Positions 16,818 through 25,280 of a stretch of 64,000 bases of DNA are shown here, in pieces. The position numbers and the translations under genes were made by a program. This stretch comes from Periweissella fabaria. GTDB lineage: Bacteria; Bacillota; Bacilli; Lactobacillales; Lactobacillaceae. The notes under the pieces were generated by a model. It was not told the DNA's origin. It did no database searches and saw only the letters and a program-made list of their open reading frames with translations. Location: contig NZ_CAKKNS010000001.1 of NCBI RefSeq assembly GCF_918814575.1, positions 272,182 through 336,181 on the forward strand. Reading direction: 5' to 3'. Position 1 is the first letter of the stretch. Every line of letters starts with the position of its first letter.

Positions 16818-18566
16818 ATGAGTGATTATCAGGTTACTACAGTTACAGTGTCTGGATTAAAAGACAATATCGTCCTTCCTAAATTTCAACGCGGATATGT
16901 ATGGAATAAATCCAAAAAATTAGAACTTATTGAAAGTTTACATCGAGGATTTCCATTTGGAGCTTTGCTAACTTTTCAAAAGTCTGTTGATCAAAAAGAA
17001 AAACTACTAGATGGTCAACAAAGGTGGTCAACTATTTTAGATTTTCAAAAAAACTCAGCGTCCTATTTTAAGAAGTTGTCACCTGATATATATAAGCAAA
17101 ATATTGATAAATTAAATAGTTGGATTACAGGAAACAGTGTTGACAAAATATCAGAGGGTGAATTTGATGATATTCTATCTTATCGATATGACTTATCCGA
17201 CTGGGCAGATGAGCAAAAAGAAAAATACAATTTTGAACACAAAAAAGCCAAAGATATTCGGGATTTGATAAAACATGTTCAGAATTTGATCAGTGAATAT
17301 TTAAAAGTTGAAGATATTCAAATACCTATAATTAGGTATACCGGCGATGAGGGTAATATTGCACAAGTATTTGAAAATTTGAACAAAGGCGGAGTTCAAC
17401 TATCTAAATTCGAAATATTTGCGGCTGCATGGACACATACTGCAATTGAATTAAATTTCACAGATTTCCAAAATGAGATATTAAGTCACGTTAAAGATTT
17501 TTATTTAAATAAACAAGAAAAAGCAGAGAATTATGGATTTTCTCTAGATGGATTTTCAGAAGATGATCTAACAGAAAAGCGTGTCATAAATCTATATGAA
17601 CTCGGAATCGGAATCGGAAGGTTTGTCTCTAAAAGAGTACCCGCATTAGTTACTGATGCTGAAAAAAGTATTAATGAAATAGGATTTGGAATATTAGGCA
17701 TTTCAACTAATATCGATCCTAAAAAGTTAGGCAGTATACCTAATAGTTTAATTTATATTCAGGATAATATTGAGACTATACTTAACAAAGCAGATAGAAT
17801 TAGTAACAAACTATCTACTATTTTTGATAAATTAATTCAGCAAAATACAAATAAAAACAACAATGGGTTAGAATATCACAGAGCTTTAAGTACAACATAT
17901 AAGACGTTGTCATATTTTGCAGCTCTTTGGAATGAGAAAGAAGGTTCAACTGATGAGATATCCATAATTAAAAATATTCCCGCTTATTATGTTAAAGATT
18001 CTATAGACGGAATATGGGGGAATGCAGGTGATAGTAGGTTATACGAGTTTTACCCAAAAAGTAACACGAAACACTATATGACTGCACCTGATAAAAATGA
18101 GTTTCTTAATAGATTTAGGTCTTGGATAAGGGATGAAAATACAGCAACTGAAAGATTTACTTCTGACGTAAAAGCATTATCGACGATTCATGCAAACTTG
18201 ACATATCTATCTGATCTGGTTGATTATGGTGAATCATTACAATTTGAACATATTTATCCAAAGGCAAGAATTAGAGAAAAGGATACGGGGAAAAAAGTTA
18301 TTTTAGGGAGATTGGGAAATGCTATGTATTTGCCAAAAAATCTGAATCAAAATAAAAAGACCAAAACTTTATATGAGATCGATAATTCCAAAAAATATGA
18401 TAAAGTTATAGCGGAATCTTTTTACCCTAAAAAAACAGATTTTGATATTGTATTTGAAGAATTAGAGGACAATAATTTTGGAACTGTTAATGACAAAATA
18501 TTAGAAAGATCATATCAAGTGGCCAACGAAATAGTAAATAAGATATTATTTAACAAATTTGAATAG
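16818..18566 (+). CDS. DUF262/DUF1524 (GmrSD-like) nuclease-type protein
   Basis: A 582-residue protein. The N-terminal DUF262 (ParB-like) part shows LPKFQRGYVWNKSKKLELI near residues 20-38 and LLDGQQRWST with DGQQR near 65. The C-terminal DUF1524 part has an HNH-type core: FEHIYPKARI near 476 and LGNAMYLPKNLNQNKKTK near 500. This is the domain order of GmrSD-type proteins, modification-dependent restriction enzymes against phage DNA. A clear GGAG site precedes the ATG. Codon use is foreign-looking, with many ATA and AGA codons, and the gene is much more AT-rich than its flanks, so recent transfer is likely. Confidence 0.85.
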   Translation: MSDYQVTTVTVSGLKDNIVLPKFQRGYVWNKSKKLELIESLHRGFPFGALLTFQKSVDQKEKLLDGQQRWSTILDFQKNSASYFKKLSPDIYKQNIDKLNSWITGNSVDKISEGEFDDILSYRYDLSDWADEQKEKYNFEHKKAKDIRDLIKHVQNLISEYLKVEDIQIPIIRYTGDEGNIAQVFENLNKGGVQLSKFEIFAAAWTHTAIELNFTDFQNEILSHVKDFYLNKQEKAENYGFSLDGFSEDDLTEKRVINLYELGIGIGRFVSKRVPALVTDAEKSINEIGFGILGISTNIDPKKLGSIPNSLIYIQDNIETILNKADRISNKLSTIFDKLIQQNTNKNNNGLEYHRALSTTYKTLSYFAALWNEKEGSTDEISIIKNIPAYYVKDSIDGIWGNAGDSRLYEFYPKSNTKHYMTAPDKNEFLNRFRSWIRDENTATERFTSDVKALSTIHANLTYLSDLVDYGESLQFEHIYPKARIREKDTGKKVILGRLGNAMYLPKNLNQNKKTKTLYEIDNSKKYDKVIAESFYPKKTDFDIVFEELEDNNFGTVNDKILERSYQVANEIVNKILFNKFE

Positions 18567-18620
18567 GAATTTTAATTATAAATAAACCATAATAACATAT
18601 CATAGAAGATAGGATAAAAG

Positions 18621-19343
18621 ATGAATAATTACGTAATACAAGCCTTAATAAAGTCTCAAATGAGTCCTGGATATATGGCTAATTATATAAATGCTATTAT
18701 CAACATGTATTGTAATAACACCAAAAATAATATTAATATACATATTTGGGGTGCCTGCTGGGGTAAGGTCATTTCAAATGGAACTTCAGTTAAAGATCTA
18801 GTTAATGAAGTGTTTCATAATGTGCCCAAAAATAAAGTAACAATTGTTCTGAACGATTATTACCCGGGTAGTACGTCAAAAGATATTTTAAACGAGTTGC
18901 AATACCGCGGATATTCTACGAGTATTGGTACAAATGTTCGTAATCATAGCAAAATCATTCACATATTTGAAAATGAGGAAGTTAATTTTTTAATGGTAGG
19001 ATCATCAAATTTTTCAGCAAATACGTACTTACGTGGACGTACATTTATTGATCAAACTGATATAGCATTTATCAAAGCGACCCCTGAATCATCTAATATT
19101 GTCGGTTCCATAATTAATGCACCTGGTTCATCTATGCTTGGAACCAATCAGCTCCTTTATTCATGGGCTACTGAAGCTATTGACAGAAATATTGACAATA
19201 TAGATTCTGATCCCTATTGGACATCATATATTAACTCAAACCCATTAATAATTAATACACCGTATCAATCCAAGGAAGATATTATAAAAACCTTGCTAAA
19301 TGAACTGACCCCCATAAATTTGAGTGGTGTTTTAAGTGATTAA
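18621..19343 (+). CDS. PLD-like nuclease-type protein, 3' end replaced by IS sequence
   Basis: A 240-residue frame. NHSKIIHIF (HxK) followed by FLMVGSSNFSAN near residues 113-138 is the PLD signature also seen in some restriction nucleases; only one HxK motif is present, so a dimer would be needed for activity. From about 19301 the coding sequence runs into an IS3-type terminal sequence (TGAACTGACCCCCATAAA), so roughly the last 14 residues come from the IS and the true C-terminus is lost. Same AT-rich codon use as the DUF262 gene 54 bases upstream, so the two were probably one operon. It may be non-functional. Confidence 0.65.
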   Translation: MNNYVIQALIKSQMSPGYMANYINAIINMYCNNTKNNINIHIWGACWGKVISNGTSVKDLVNEVFHNVPKNKVTIVLNDYYPGSTSKDILNELQYRGYSTSIGTNVRNHSKIIHIFENEEVNFLMVGSSNFSANTYLRGRTFIDQTDIAFIKATPESSNIVGSIINAPGSSMLGTNQLLYSWATEAIDRNIDNIDSDPYWTSYINSNPLIINTPYQSKEDIIKTLLNELTPINLSGVLSD

Positions 19344-19565
19344 TTGGATGGCGTGGTTCTGGAATTCAACTGGATTCATGCCATTCAATTTTTCTTTAAT
19401 TCGTTTGTTATTGTAGTAATCCATAAATTTAATAACTGCTGATTTTAGCTCAGCGAACGTTTGATATTGCTTTTGGAGTACTGGGCACACTTTTAAAGTT
19501 CTGAAGAAACTCTCAATTACCGAATTGTCTAAATATGTAGCCTTACGGATCATGCGTTTTTTGGT
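19301..19565 (-). mobile_element. IS3-family insertion sequence remnant (orfB 3' end)
   Basis: The minus strand encodes 73 residues (19553-19332) typical of the C-terminus of IS3-family transposases: LDNSVIESFFRTLK with the catalytic Glu of the DDE triad, then YYNNKRIKEKLNGMNPVEF. The plus-strand end at 19301 begins TGAACTGACCCCC, like an IS3-family terminal repeat. The rest of orfB, orfA and the other end are missing, so it cannot move on its own. Confidence 0.8.
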
Positions 19566-19617
19566 TATAAGTCAAATGGTACTGATGGACCTAAAAATTG
19601 AATAAATGCGTTTATTT

Positions 19618-19656
19618 GCTTAAGCGACTAGTTCGAGATTCGAACTAGTCGCTTTT
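19618..19656 (+). terminator. Terminator-like stem-loop between IS remnants
   Basis: Arms AAGCGACTAGTTCGA and TCGAACTAGTCGCTT with a T-run on the plus strand; close in sequence to the aroE terminator at 7902-7941. Confidence 0.6.
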
Positions 19657-19676
19657 TTGTAATTCATTACGAAAAA

Positions 19677-20057
19677 TTAATTTTTAAATGCTATTAAAAT
19701 CCGTTGATGGAAGTTCCCGAAGTTACGAAAGCCATAACCCATTAGTTTGATGACTTTAATTTTATTGTTCATACCTTCAACTGGCCCATTGGAAAAACCA
19801 TATTTAAAACTATTGAGGATTTCGATGTAAACTTTTTTAATGGCACGTCGAACTTTCATCATTTGAGGTGGTAATTTAGTGGCATCATGAAGAACATTCG
19901 CTAAATATACGGCATCGCGTTGCTTAAGGGAGTGTATGATATCTTGATAAAATTCATAGGATGTACGAAGTTCAGGTGATAAAGCGAGAAGATGATCAAA
20001 AAATTTCTGAATCGTGAAGTGCCATATAGAAGTACCATATAAAGGTTCTACGGTTAT
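19677..20057 (-). mobile_element. ISL3-family transposase remnant (C-terminal third)
   Basis: The minus strand is open from about 20057 to the stop at 19677. It encodes an ISL3-type C-terminus, including KYGFSNGPVEGMNNKIKVIK and GYGFRNFGNFHQRILI, the segment around the last catalytic residue. The N-terminal two thirds and the inverted repeats are missing. An in-frame ATG at 19862 is only internal. Degenerate. Confidence 0.8.
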
Positions 20058-20081
20058 TTATATATACAATGTCTGGTTCAT

Positions 20082-20137
20082 CGCTTTTATTTTGTGAACG
20101 CCTATACCGCTGCTGTTACAACGTTTCTTGATAAAAA
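20082..20137 (+). repeat. 56-bp direct repeat, copy 2 (right edge of AT-rich island)
   Basis: Second copy of the repeat at 16617-16672, 53 of 56 positions identical, same orientation. It lies just downstream (convergent side) of the GNAT gene. Confidence 0.8.
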
Positions 20138-20144
20138 CCGCAAC

Positions 20145-20627
20145 CTATTTTTTATTGAATTTTTCTAAGCGATATAGCTGTTCATCATCAAGTGTACTTT
20201 GCCCATTTTTAAACGCATAACCCATTTTTTGATAAAAGCCCAAACCAGTAATCGAAGCAGGAATTTCAATACGCGTGGCTCTTTCAAAATACTCGTCCTG
20301 TTCTAATACTTGAATCAGACGTTTACCAATTCCTTGTCCTTGATATTCAGAGGATACAAAAATGTTGAACAAACTACTTTCATCTTGTTTACCCCAATAT
20401 GCCCCAATTGAACCCACAGCAATGATTTTACTGACAGTATCATCAATAAATACATAACAGTGAAAATTCTTGGCTCGTTCTTTAAAATCTTGAGCAGTAA
20501 GATGTTTTAAATCATTATCTAAATACTCTTTAGAATAATCTTTTATGTTGGTAGTTAACATGGTTTCTTTAACCAAACTAGCAATTTCCTCTGCATCTGA
20601 ATCTTTGAAACTACGATATTGAATCAT
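20145..20627 (-). CDS. GNAT-family N-acetyltransferase
   Basis: A 160-residue acetyl-CoA-dependent acyltransferase of unknown substrate. SLFNIFVSSEYQGQGIGKRL is beta strand 4 plus the pyrophosphate-binding loop (Q/RxxGxG/A), and GLGFYQKMGYAF is the C-terminal family signature. It is monocistronic and lies at the right edge of the accessory region. Confidence 0.82.
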   Translation of the reverse strand: MIQYRSFKDSDAEEIASLVKETMLTTNIKDYSKEYLDNDLKHLTAQDFKERAKNFHCYVFIDDTVSKIIAVGSIGAYWGKQDESSLFNIFVSSEYQGQGIGKRLIQVLEQDEYFERATRIEIPASITGLGFYQKMGYAFKNGQSTLDDEQLYRLEKFNKK

Positions 20628-20905
20628 CCTTACCTACATCCTTCAATTATTGAATTCCTAAATTATATACTAATTGCTTGAAGCAATATAAGCTACCACA
20701 TAAAATAATTTATCGTAAAATAAGTAGCAGTCTGCTTTATTATAAGAGTTCGTAACAGAACGCATATAACTATACATTTATGTTATAGTTCAATATAATA
20801 AAAGCAATAACGTTACGCGGTTTGCCACTATCGCAACGTTTCGATCAGCCGGCATTGCTATTTTATGCCAGATGACTATTAGAAATTAAAGGATAGGGGT
20901 TACCT

Positions 20906-22192
20906 ATGCAAGAAAACCAATATATTGCTGTTCAAAAATCACCCGCCGTTCATGGTAATATTGCTATTCAAGGCTCAAAAAATAGTGCCTTAGCATTAGT
21001 TGCCGCGGCTTGTTTAAATGACAACGTTGTCCACCTTAAGAATGTCCCAGACTTACGGGATTTTCGTTTGATTGAAAAGATGCTCGCTAAAGTCGGTATT
21101 CACACCTCACGTGAAGCCGAAGAATTCCTAGTCGATGCACGGTTAGCAACAGACTATGTACTTGATTTTGATATTACCGCTGATTTTCGGGCATCATACT
21201 ATTTCATTGCACCATTACTCAAGAAATTCAAAAAAGTTACTTTATCCTATCCTGGTGGGGATGACTTTGGGTCACGCCCAATTGACCAACACTTTAAAGG
21301 GATGAAAAAACTCGGTGCCCGGATTGAACCAGAAGGTAGTCACTATACAGTGTATGCGGATAACTTAGTTGGTACCGAATTTCACTTTGAAGTGGTGACA
21401 TCTGGGGCAACGATTAATCTCATGTTAATTGCGACATTAGCGAGTGGCAAGACCACTTTTACTAACTGCGCCACTGATCCTGAAGTTGTCGATGTGGCTA
21501 ACTTCTTGAACTTAATGGGTCATCATATTGTGGGGGCAGGAACGGATACGATTACAATTACGCCTAATCAAAATTTACATATTCATGAATTAAAGTATAC
21601 CGTTATTCCTGACCGCTTAATTGCGGGTTCATTACTAATGTTACCTGGGATTGTTGGTGGCGATGTGACCATTACGAATGCTATTCCCGAACATCTCGCC
21701 AGTTTACTATTTGCCCTAGAAGACATGGGCCTTGAAATTACTCGGACAAGTACTGGGATTACGTCACGCAAAGTTGGTAGTATCAATGGGATGCGCCTTG
21801 TGACGGGGATGTATCCGTTATTTGCGACTGATTTACAACAACCATTAACAGCGTTGATGCTCTATGCTGATACACCAAGTTCAGTCCAAGATAATGTCTA
21901 CTACAACCGTTTTAGCCACGTTGAAGAACTCGCTAAGATGGGCATCCACCTTGGTCGGCAAAATAACGTTGCGTTCATCCATGGTCACCATTATCGTGAT
22001 TTAGTTGCGGATGCAGATGTTAATTGTCGGGATGTCCGTGCGGGGACGTGTCTGTTATTTGCGGCTTTAGGTGCTGAAGGGGAAACCCGGTTACACGATG
22101 TAAAGCACTTATTCCGTGGATATGAGAACCTTGTTGGTGACTTAAGTAGTCTCGGAATTAACATTGAGTTACGCCAAGAAGTAGAAGTATAA
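20906..22192 (+). CDS. murA: UDP-GlcNAc enolpyruvyl transferase paralogue with Asp at the Cys site
   Basis: MurA-family enzyme of 428 residues that would transfer enolpyruvate from PEP to UDP-GlcNAc, the first committed step of peptidoglycan synthesis. IQGSKNSALAL with the catalytic Lys-Asn pair near residue 25, YPLFATDLQQPL with the catalytic Asp, and DVRAGTCLLFAALGAEGET are all present. The active-site loop reads PGGDDFGSRPID at 116-127: Asp 119 stands where fosfomycin-sensitive enzymes have Cys (PGGCxIGxRPxD). Cys-to-Asp forms in other bacteria are active but fosfomycin-insensitive. The sequence diverges from standard MurA, so it may be an additional paralogue. Confidence 0.88.
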   Translation: MQENQYIAVQKSPAVHGNIAIQGSKNSALALVAAACLNDNVVHLKNVPDLRDFRLIEKMLAKVGIHTSREAEEFLVDARLATDYVLDFDITADFRASYYFIAPLLKKFKKVTLSYPGGDDFGSRPIDQHFKGMKKLGARIEPEGSHYTVYADNLVGTEFHFEVVTSGATINLMLIATLASGKTTFTNCATDPEVVDVANFLNLMGHHIVGAGTDTITITPNQNLHIHELKYTVIPDRLIAGSLLMLPGIVGGDVTITNAIPEHLASLLFALEDMGLEITRTSTGITSRKVGSINGMRLVTGMYPLFATDLQQPLTALMLYADTPSSVQDNVYYNRFSHVEELAKMGIHLGRQNNVAFIHGHHYRDLVADADVNCRDVRAGTCLLFAALGAEGETRLHDVKHLFRGYENLVGDLSSLGINIELRQEVEV

Positions 22193-22199
22193 CCTAACC

Positions 22200-22238
22200 A
22201 AAAGCTCGAATCACATGATAAGTGGTTCGAGTTTTTTC
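22200..22238 (+). terminator. Intrinsic terminator after murA
   Basis: Stem of AAGCTCGAATCAC-type arm with GTGGTTCGAGTT, then a T-run at 22231-22237. Confidence 0.75.
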
Positions 22239-22346
22239 ATCGACATTTAACTATCCAAAACAGCACTGGTACTAAGCACATACATTGCGTTTTGATGAGG
22301 TCCATAGTAGGCTAAAATTAATAAGATTTATATGATTGGGGGATAT

Positions 22347-22877
22347 ATGAAAACACATAAAACGCGTGTCATTATCGGTAGTTTGGCCCTAAGTATTTTA
22401 GTTATTGGCGGTCTCGTCCTAATTACAAAGCAACTACGGAACGATGAGGCTTTACAGAATCAAGCCAGTATCATCATAAAAAAAGGCACCTTAACACCAG
22501 CAAAACTCAAGCACGACGATCAATTAATGGCCATGGCGGTATTTGTCTATGGGAAGCAACGGGTTAATCATCCCGAATATCAGGCCTTAAGCTTTGATAA
22601 CCGTTTGCAAGTCATCAAGAGTCAGCCAAGTGATGAGCTCGCTCTTTATCACATTGCCACTGATAAGCCGGGGCAACCATACTTTGCGGTTACGGGGATG
22701 AACCACGATACCATTAAATACTATGCGTCAACAGGGGCAGATGTGGCAACCGTTAAAGTCAATCACTTAGTCGGCTATTTAAATACGAATTACACTGATA
22801 GGAAGCTCAAGCAATTTGCAAACCAAGTGAATGTTGAAGATGATATTGCCACACGGCATAGCCGAAGTAGTAAATAG
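22347..22877 (+). CDS. Membrane-anchored protein of unknown function
   Basis: A 176-residue protein with one N-terminal hydrophobic segment (residues about 8-28) after a Lys/Thr/Arg-rich start; the remaining part is polar and probably extracytoplasmic. No family recognised. The start at 22347 is chosen because GGGGGA lies just before it, inside the longer frame that begins at 22332. Confidence 0.65.
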   Translation: MKTHKTRVIIGSLALSILVIGGLVLITKQLRNDEALQNQASIIIKKGTLTPAKLKHDDQLMAMAVFVYGKQRVNHPEYQALSFDNRLQVIKSQPSDELALYHIATDKPGQPYFAVTGMNHDTIKYYASTGADVATVKVNHLVGYLNTNYTDRKLKQFANQVNVEDDIATRHSRSSK

Positions 22878-22980
22878 TTAATTTTTGGGGTGAAAATTTA
22901 GCCTAAGATTTGCTAAATTTATCATTATTAATGCTAATATTAGCTATATGGGAAAATATTAATTTTAAGGGGATAGTTTT

Positions 22981-24072
22981 GTGAATTTTTATAATGAAAC
23001 GATTAGCATCCAACCAGTAATTATTACGTGGTTACTTGCAATCATTTTTATTCTTAGTTTAATTGCGCTATTTATTAACCGACCAGTGTCACTTTATAAT
23101 GGGATGCTTTTGATACCAAGTACCGGGTTACTCATCTTGGCGATAAGTTTAACCGCGCTACATTTTAGATGGTATCCGATATTAGGTGTGTTATTAACGA
23201 TTTTTATTGTCGTCTTTGTCCTAATTGCCATTTTAAGTTATCTTTCAGGGATTTTATTATTGTGGAATGCCGCCATTGTCTGGCGACACGAACAACACTC
23301 AATTGCTAATTCGTTAACATTAGTGATTGGTTCTTATTTAATCCTTTCACCATTGCTTCTTGGTGTGCTTAGGACCATCTTACCTTCGATGTTGTTTCGC
23401 TTTTTAACTGACATTGAAGGAATGATTTTCTTTTACTTAATGATGTGGTTACTCTGTTATGGGTTATCATTTTTCATCTATCGCTTCATCAAACCTAAGT
23501 ACGATAAAGAATACTTAATCGTACTTGGGGCGGGATTATTGAATGGTGATCAAATCTCACCATTGCTTAAACGGCGCGTACAACGAGGCCTAGATTTTGC
23601 TAATGAACAATATGCACAAACCGGGGTCTACCCATATGTTGTGATGTCTGGTGGCCAGGGAGGTGATGAGAAAATCCCTGAATCAGTTGCTATGACCAAT
23701 TATGCATTATCTGTGGGTTTTCCGGAACAACAACTAATCGTTGAAGATCAATCTAAAACAACTGTGCAAAACATGCAATATTCCAAACAAAAATTGCTCG
23801 AAAAAGGCTTTGATTTGACTAAGGGCTTGTTTGTCACTAGTGACTATCACGTTTTCCGCGCGGGGATCTTTGCTTTTGATAATGGCTTGCATATTAATGG
23901 GATTGGGGCACATACGCGTTTGTACTTCTTGTTCAATGCGCTCATCCGAGAATTTATCGCCATTTTGGCTCGTTATAAAAAGACGCATATCATTATGGTG
24001 ATTATCTTTATCATCTTAGCGCTACTGGATGTTGCTTTTATTCCATGGTTTTTGAAAAATTACTATATTTAA
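22981..24072 (+). CDS. DUF218 (YdcF/ElyC-like) membrane protein
   Basis: A 363-residue protein starting with GTG after a GGGGAT site. Several hydrophobic segments occupy about residues 15-170, then a DUF218 domain: YLIVLGAGLLNGDQISPLLKR, YVVMSGGQGGDEKIPES and VTSDYHVFRAG, with a final membrane segment near the C-terminus. Family members such as ElyC and SanA influence envelope synthesis, but their reaction is not established. Monocistronic. Confidence 0.82.
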   Translation: MNFYNETISIQPVIITWLLAIIFILSLIALFINRPVSLYNGMLLIPSTGLLILAISLTALHFRWYPILGVLLTIFIVVFVLIAILSYLSGILLLWNAAIVWRHEQHSIANSLTLVIGSYLILSPLLLGVLRTILPSMLFRFLTDIEGMIFFYLMMWLLCYGLSFFIYRFIKPKYDKEYLIVLGAGLLNGDQISPLLKRRVQRGLDFANEQYAQTGVYPYVVMSGGQGGDEKIPESVAMTNYALSVGFPEQQLIVEDQSKTTVQNMQYSKQKLLEKGFDLTKGLFVTSDYHVFRAGIFAFDNGLHINGIGAHTRLYFLFNALIREFIAILARYKKTHIIMVIIFIILALLDVAFIPWFLKNYYI

Positions 24073-24084
24073 TACAATTAAATA

Positions 24085-24126
24085 ACCAATAAGAAAAGCC
24101 CGTGAGTTTATCTCACGGGCTTTTCT
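24085..24126 (+). terminator. Intrinsic terminator (bidirectional)
   Basis: Arms AGAAAAGCCCGTGAG and CTCACGGGCTTTTCT around a short loop, between the convergent DUF218 gene and the 24176 gene. Confidence 0.8.
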
Positions 24127-24175
24127 AGTAGTAATGTGGAGCTGAAATATGTACAAGTAAGGCTTAATTATCAGA

Positions 24176-24871
24176 TTAGTCCCAAAATAATCTTTTAAGA
24201 TGGTGGTAATCCGCGTGGTTGACTTGGTAGAAATAATCGCGTAATGGCCGTATTTGTTCCTGTAGAATTAGCGGCAAACTGTAAAATGGCGTAACTTCTT
24301 CGTTAAGCTCGGGTAGTTGGGTCAAATATTGCTTAAATAAGTATTCATGCAAGATGATGGTTTCACCAATGCGGTGTTGCACTAATTGATAGGCGGCATG
24401 TAGCGTGATTGTGCCGTGATAGTCAAATTGCGCTAAATTAATGCCAATATGTATGTAAGTCTGGGTGCTATCTAATTGTTCTAAGTGGTTAATGGCAAAG
24501 GGGTTAAGCCAAATATTGTGCTGGCCCTCATGTGAGGTTAACGGTGTCAACAAGGAATTCGGCGTTGCACATGGTAGTCGGCTCGTCTGATATGGCCATT
24601 GACTTTCCGCCAGTAGATATTGATTTGATTGGGAATATGTATGATACTCTTGAGCTCTAAGTAAGGTTGCGGGGCTCCGCGGGACATGAAAAGGTGTTGG
24701 ATGATTTTGGTCAATGACAAAGCTAAAATCGGGTCCTAAATGTGACGGGGCAATCAGTAAGGTGTCGATGGACAGGTCGATAAATTCAGGATCAATTCCC
24801 ACATATTGGGTCAATCCCAACCGCATCAAAAAGATATCTTCGGGGGAGGGAAAGTTAAGAATAATGTTCAT
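24176..24871 (-). CDS. Hypothetical cytoplasmic protein
   Basis: A 231-residue protein rich in Leu, His, Gln and Tyr without membrane segments or motifs I can name. The start is set at 24871 (MNIILNFPSPED) because an AAAGGAG site lies 9 bases upstream; the longer frame from 24916 would place that site in coding sequence. No partner genes. Confidence 0.65.
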   Translation of the reverse strand: MNIILNFPSPEDIFLMRLGLTQYVGIDPEFIDLSIDTLLIAPSHLGPDFSFVIDQNHPTPFHVPRSPATLLRAQEYHTYSQSNQYLLAESQWPYQTSRLPCATPNSLLTPLTSHEGQHNIWLNPFAINHLEQLDSTQTYIHIGINLAQFDYHGTITLHAAYQLVQHRIGETIILHEYLFKQYLTQLPELNEEVTPFYSLPLILQEQIRPLRDYFYQVNHADYHHLKRLFWD

Positions 24872-25076
24872 AGTATATGCTCCTTTACGGGGGTGGCCAG
24901 ATACAACGTAATTCATTAATCTAAAAGTTTGTTCAATTATATTAACAATTAATCATATTTACAATGTATTTTTTATTTTAAATAATTTAAAGTGGCAAAA
25001 GCGCTATTTGATAACGTTTAAACGGTATGTGTAACTTAAAATATATATATTAATTAAGTTAAAATAATAAAAAAGC

Positions 25077-25106
25077 GTGACAAGTATTAATTAAGGGGGT
25101 TATAAT
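25077..25106 (+). promoter_or_regulatory. Promoter of the mntH-usp operon
   Basis: -35 GTGACA (25077-25082), 18-base spacer, -10 TATAAT (25101-25106). It predicts a transcript start near 25113 and a leader of about 165 bases before the mntH ATG. Confidence 0.7.
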
Positions 25107-25112
25107 CAATTT

Positions 25113-25275
25113 GTCAAGTGATTGACTTGGCGCAAATAAAACCCTGAAGGAGATCTTAGTTTGTCGAGCTCAGAGTAGGTTTGGTTATGCAACGAATGTT
25201 CACGAATCGCATTAGATTGCAAAGCGACGAGCTTTGGTCGACACGTACTAGGAATCTCCTGTCACATGAAGGAGG
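25113..25275 (+). ncRNA. Folded 5' leader RNA of mntH-usp, candidate cis-regulator
   Basis: After a small hairpin GTCAAGT/ACTTGGC (about 25113-25131) there is a long, almost continuous helix: 25148-25154 AGGAGAT with 25254-25260 ATCTCCT, 25156-25160 with 25247-25251, 25162-25167 TGTCGA with 25238-25243 TCGACA, 25167-25171 AGCTC with 25229-25233 GAGCT, and further short pairings inside. The 3' arm CTCCT could instead pair with the mntH ribosome binding site AAGGAGG (25269-25275), giving two exclusive states. A conserved element called Lacto-usp is known upstream of usp operons in Lactobacillales, and has been discussed as a 6S RNA relative; this could be it. It does not fit the yybP-ykoY or M-box consensus that I know. 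Confidence 0.55.
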
Positions 25276-25280
25276 AGTTC

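Noticed and set aside
16617-20137. Integrative element with integrase and tRNA att sites
   Set aside because: Despite the direct repeats, no integrase, excisionase or tRNA gene is present, so only an island of unknown mechanism is claimed.
25009-25022. cre-like sequence TGATAACGTTTAAA upstream of mntH
   Set aside because: The final CA of the cre consensus is missing and it is far from the promoter; too weak.
25113-25275. Manganese (yybP-ykoY) or magnesium (M-box) riboswitch before mntH
   Set aside because: The conserved GGGGAGUA and CUACC-type or M-box core sequences are not found; only a long helix is seen, so no riboswitch class is claimed.
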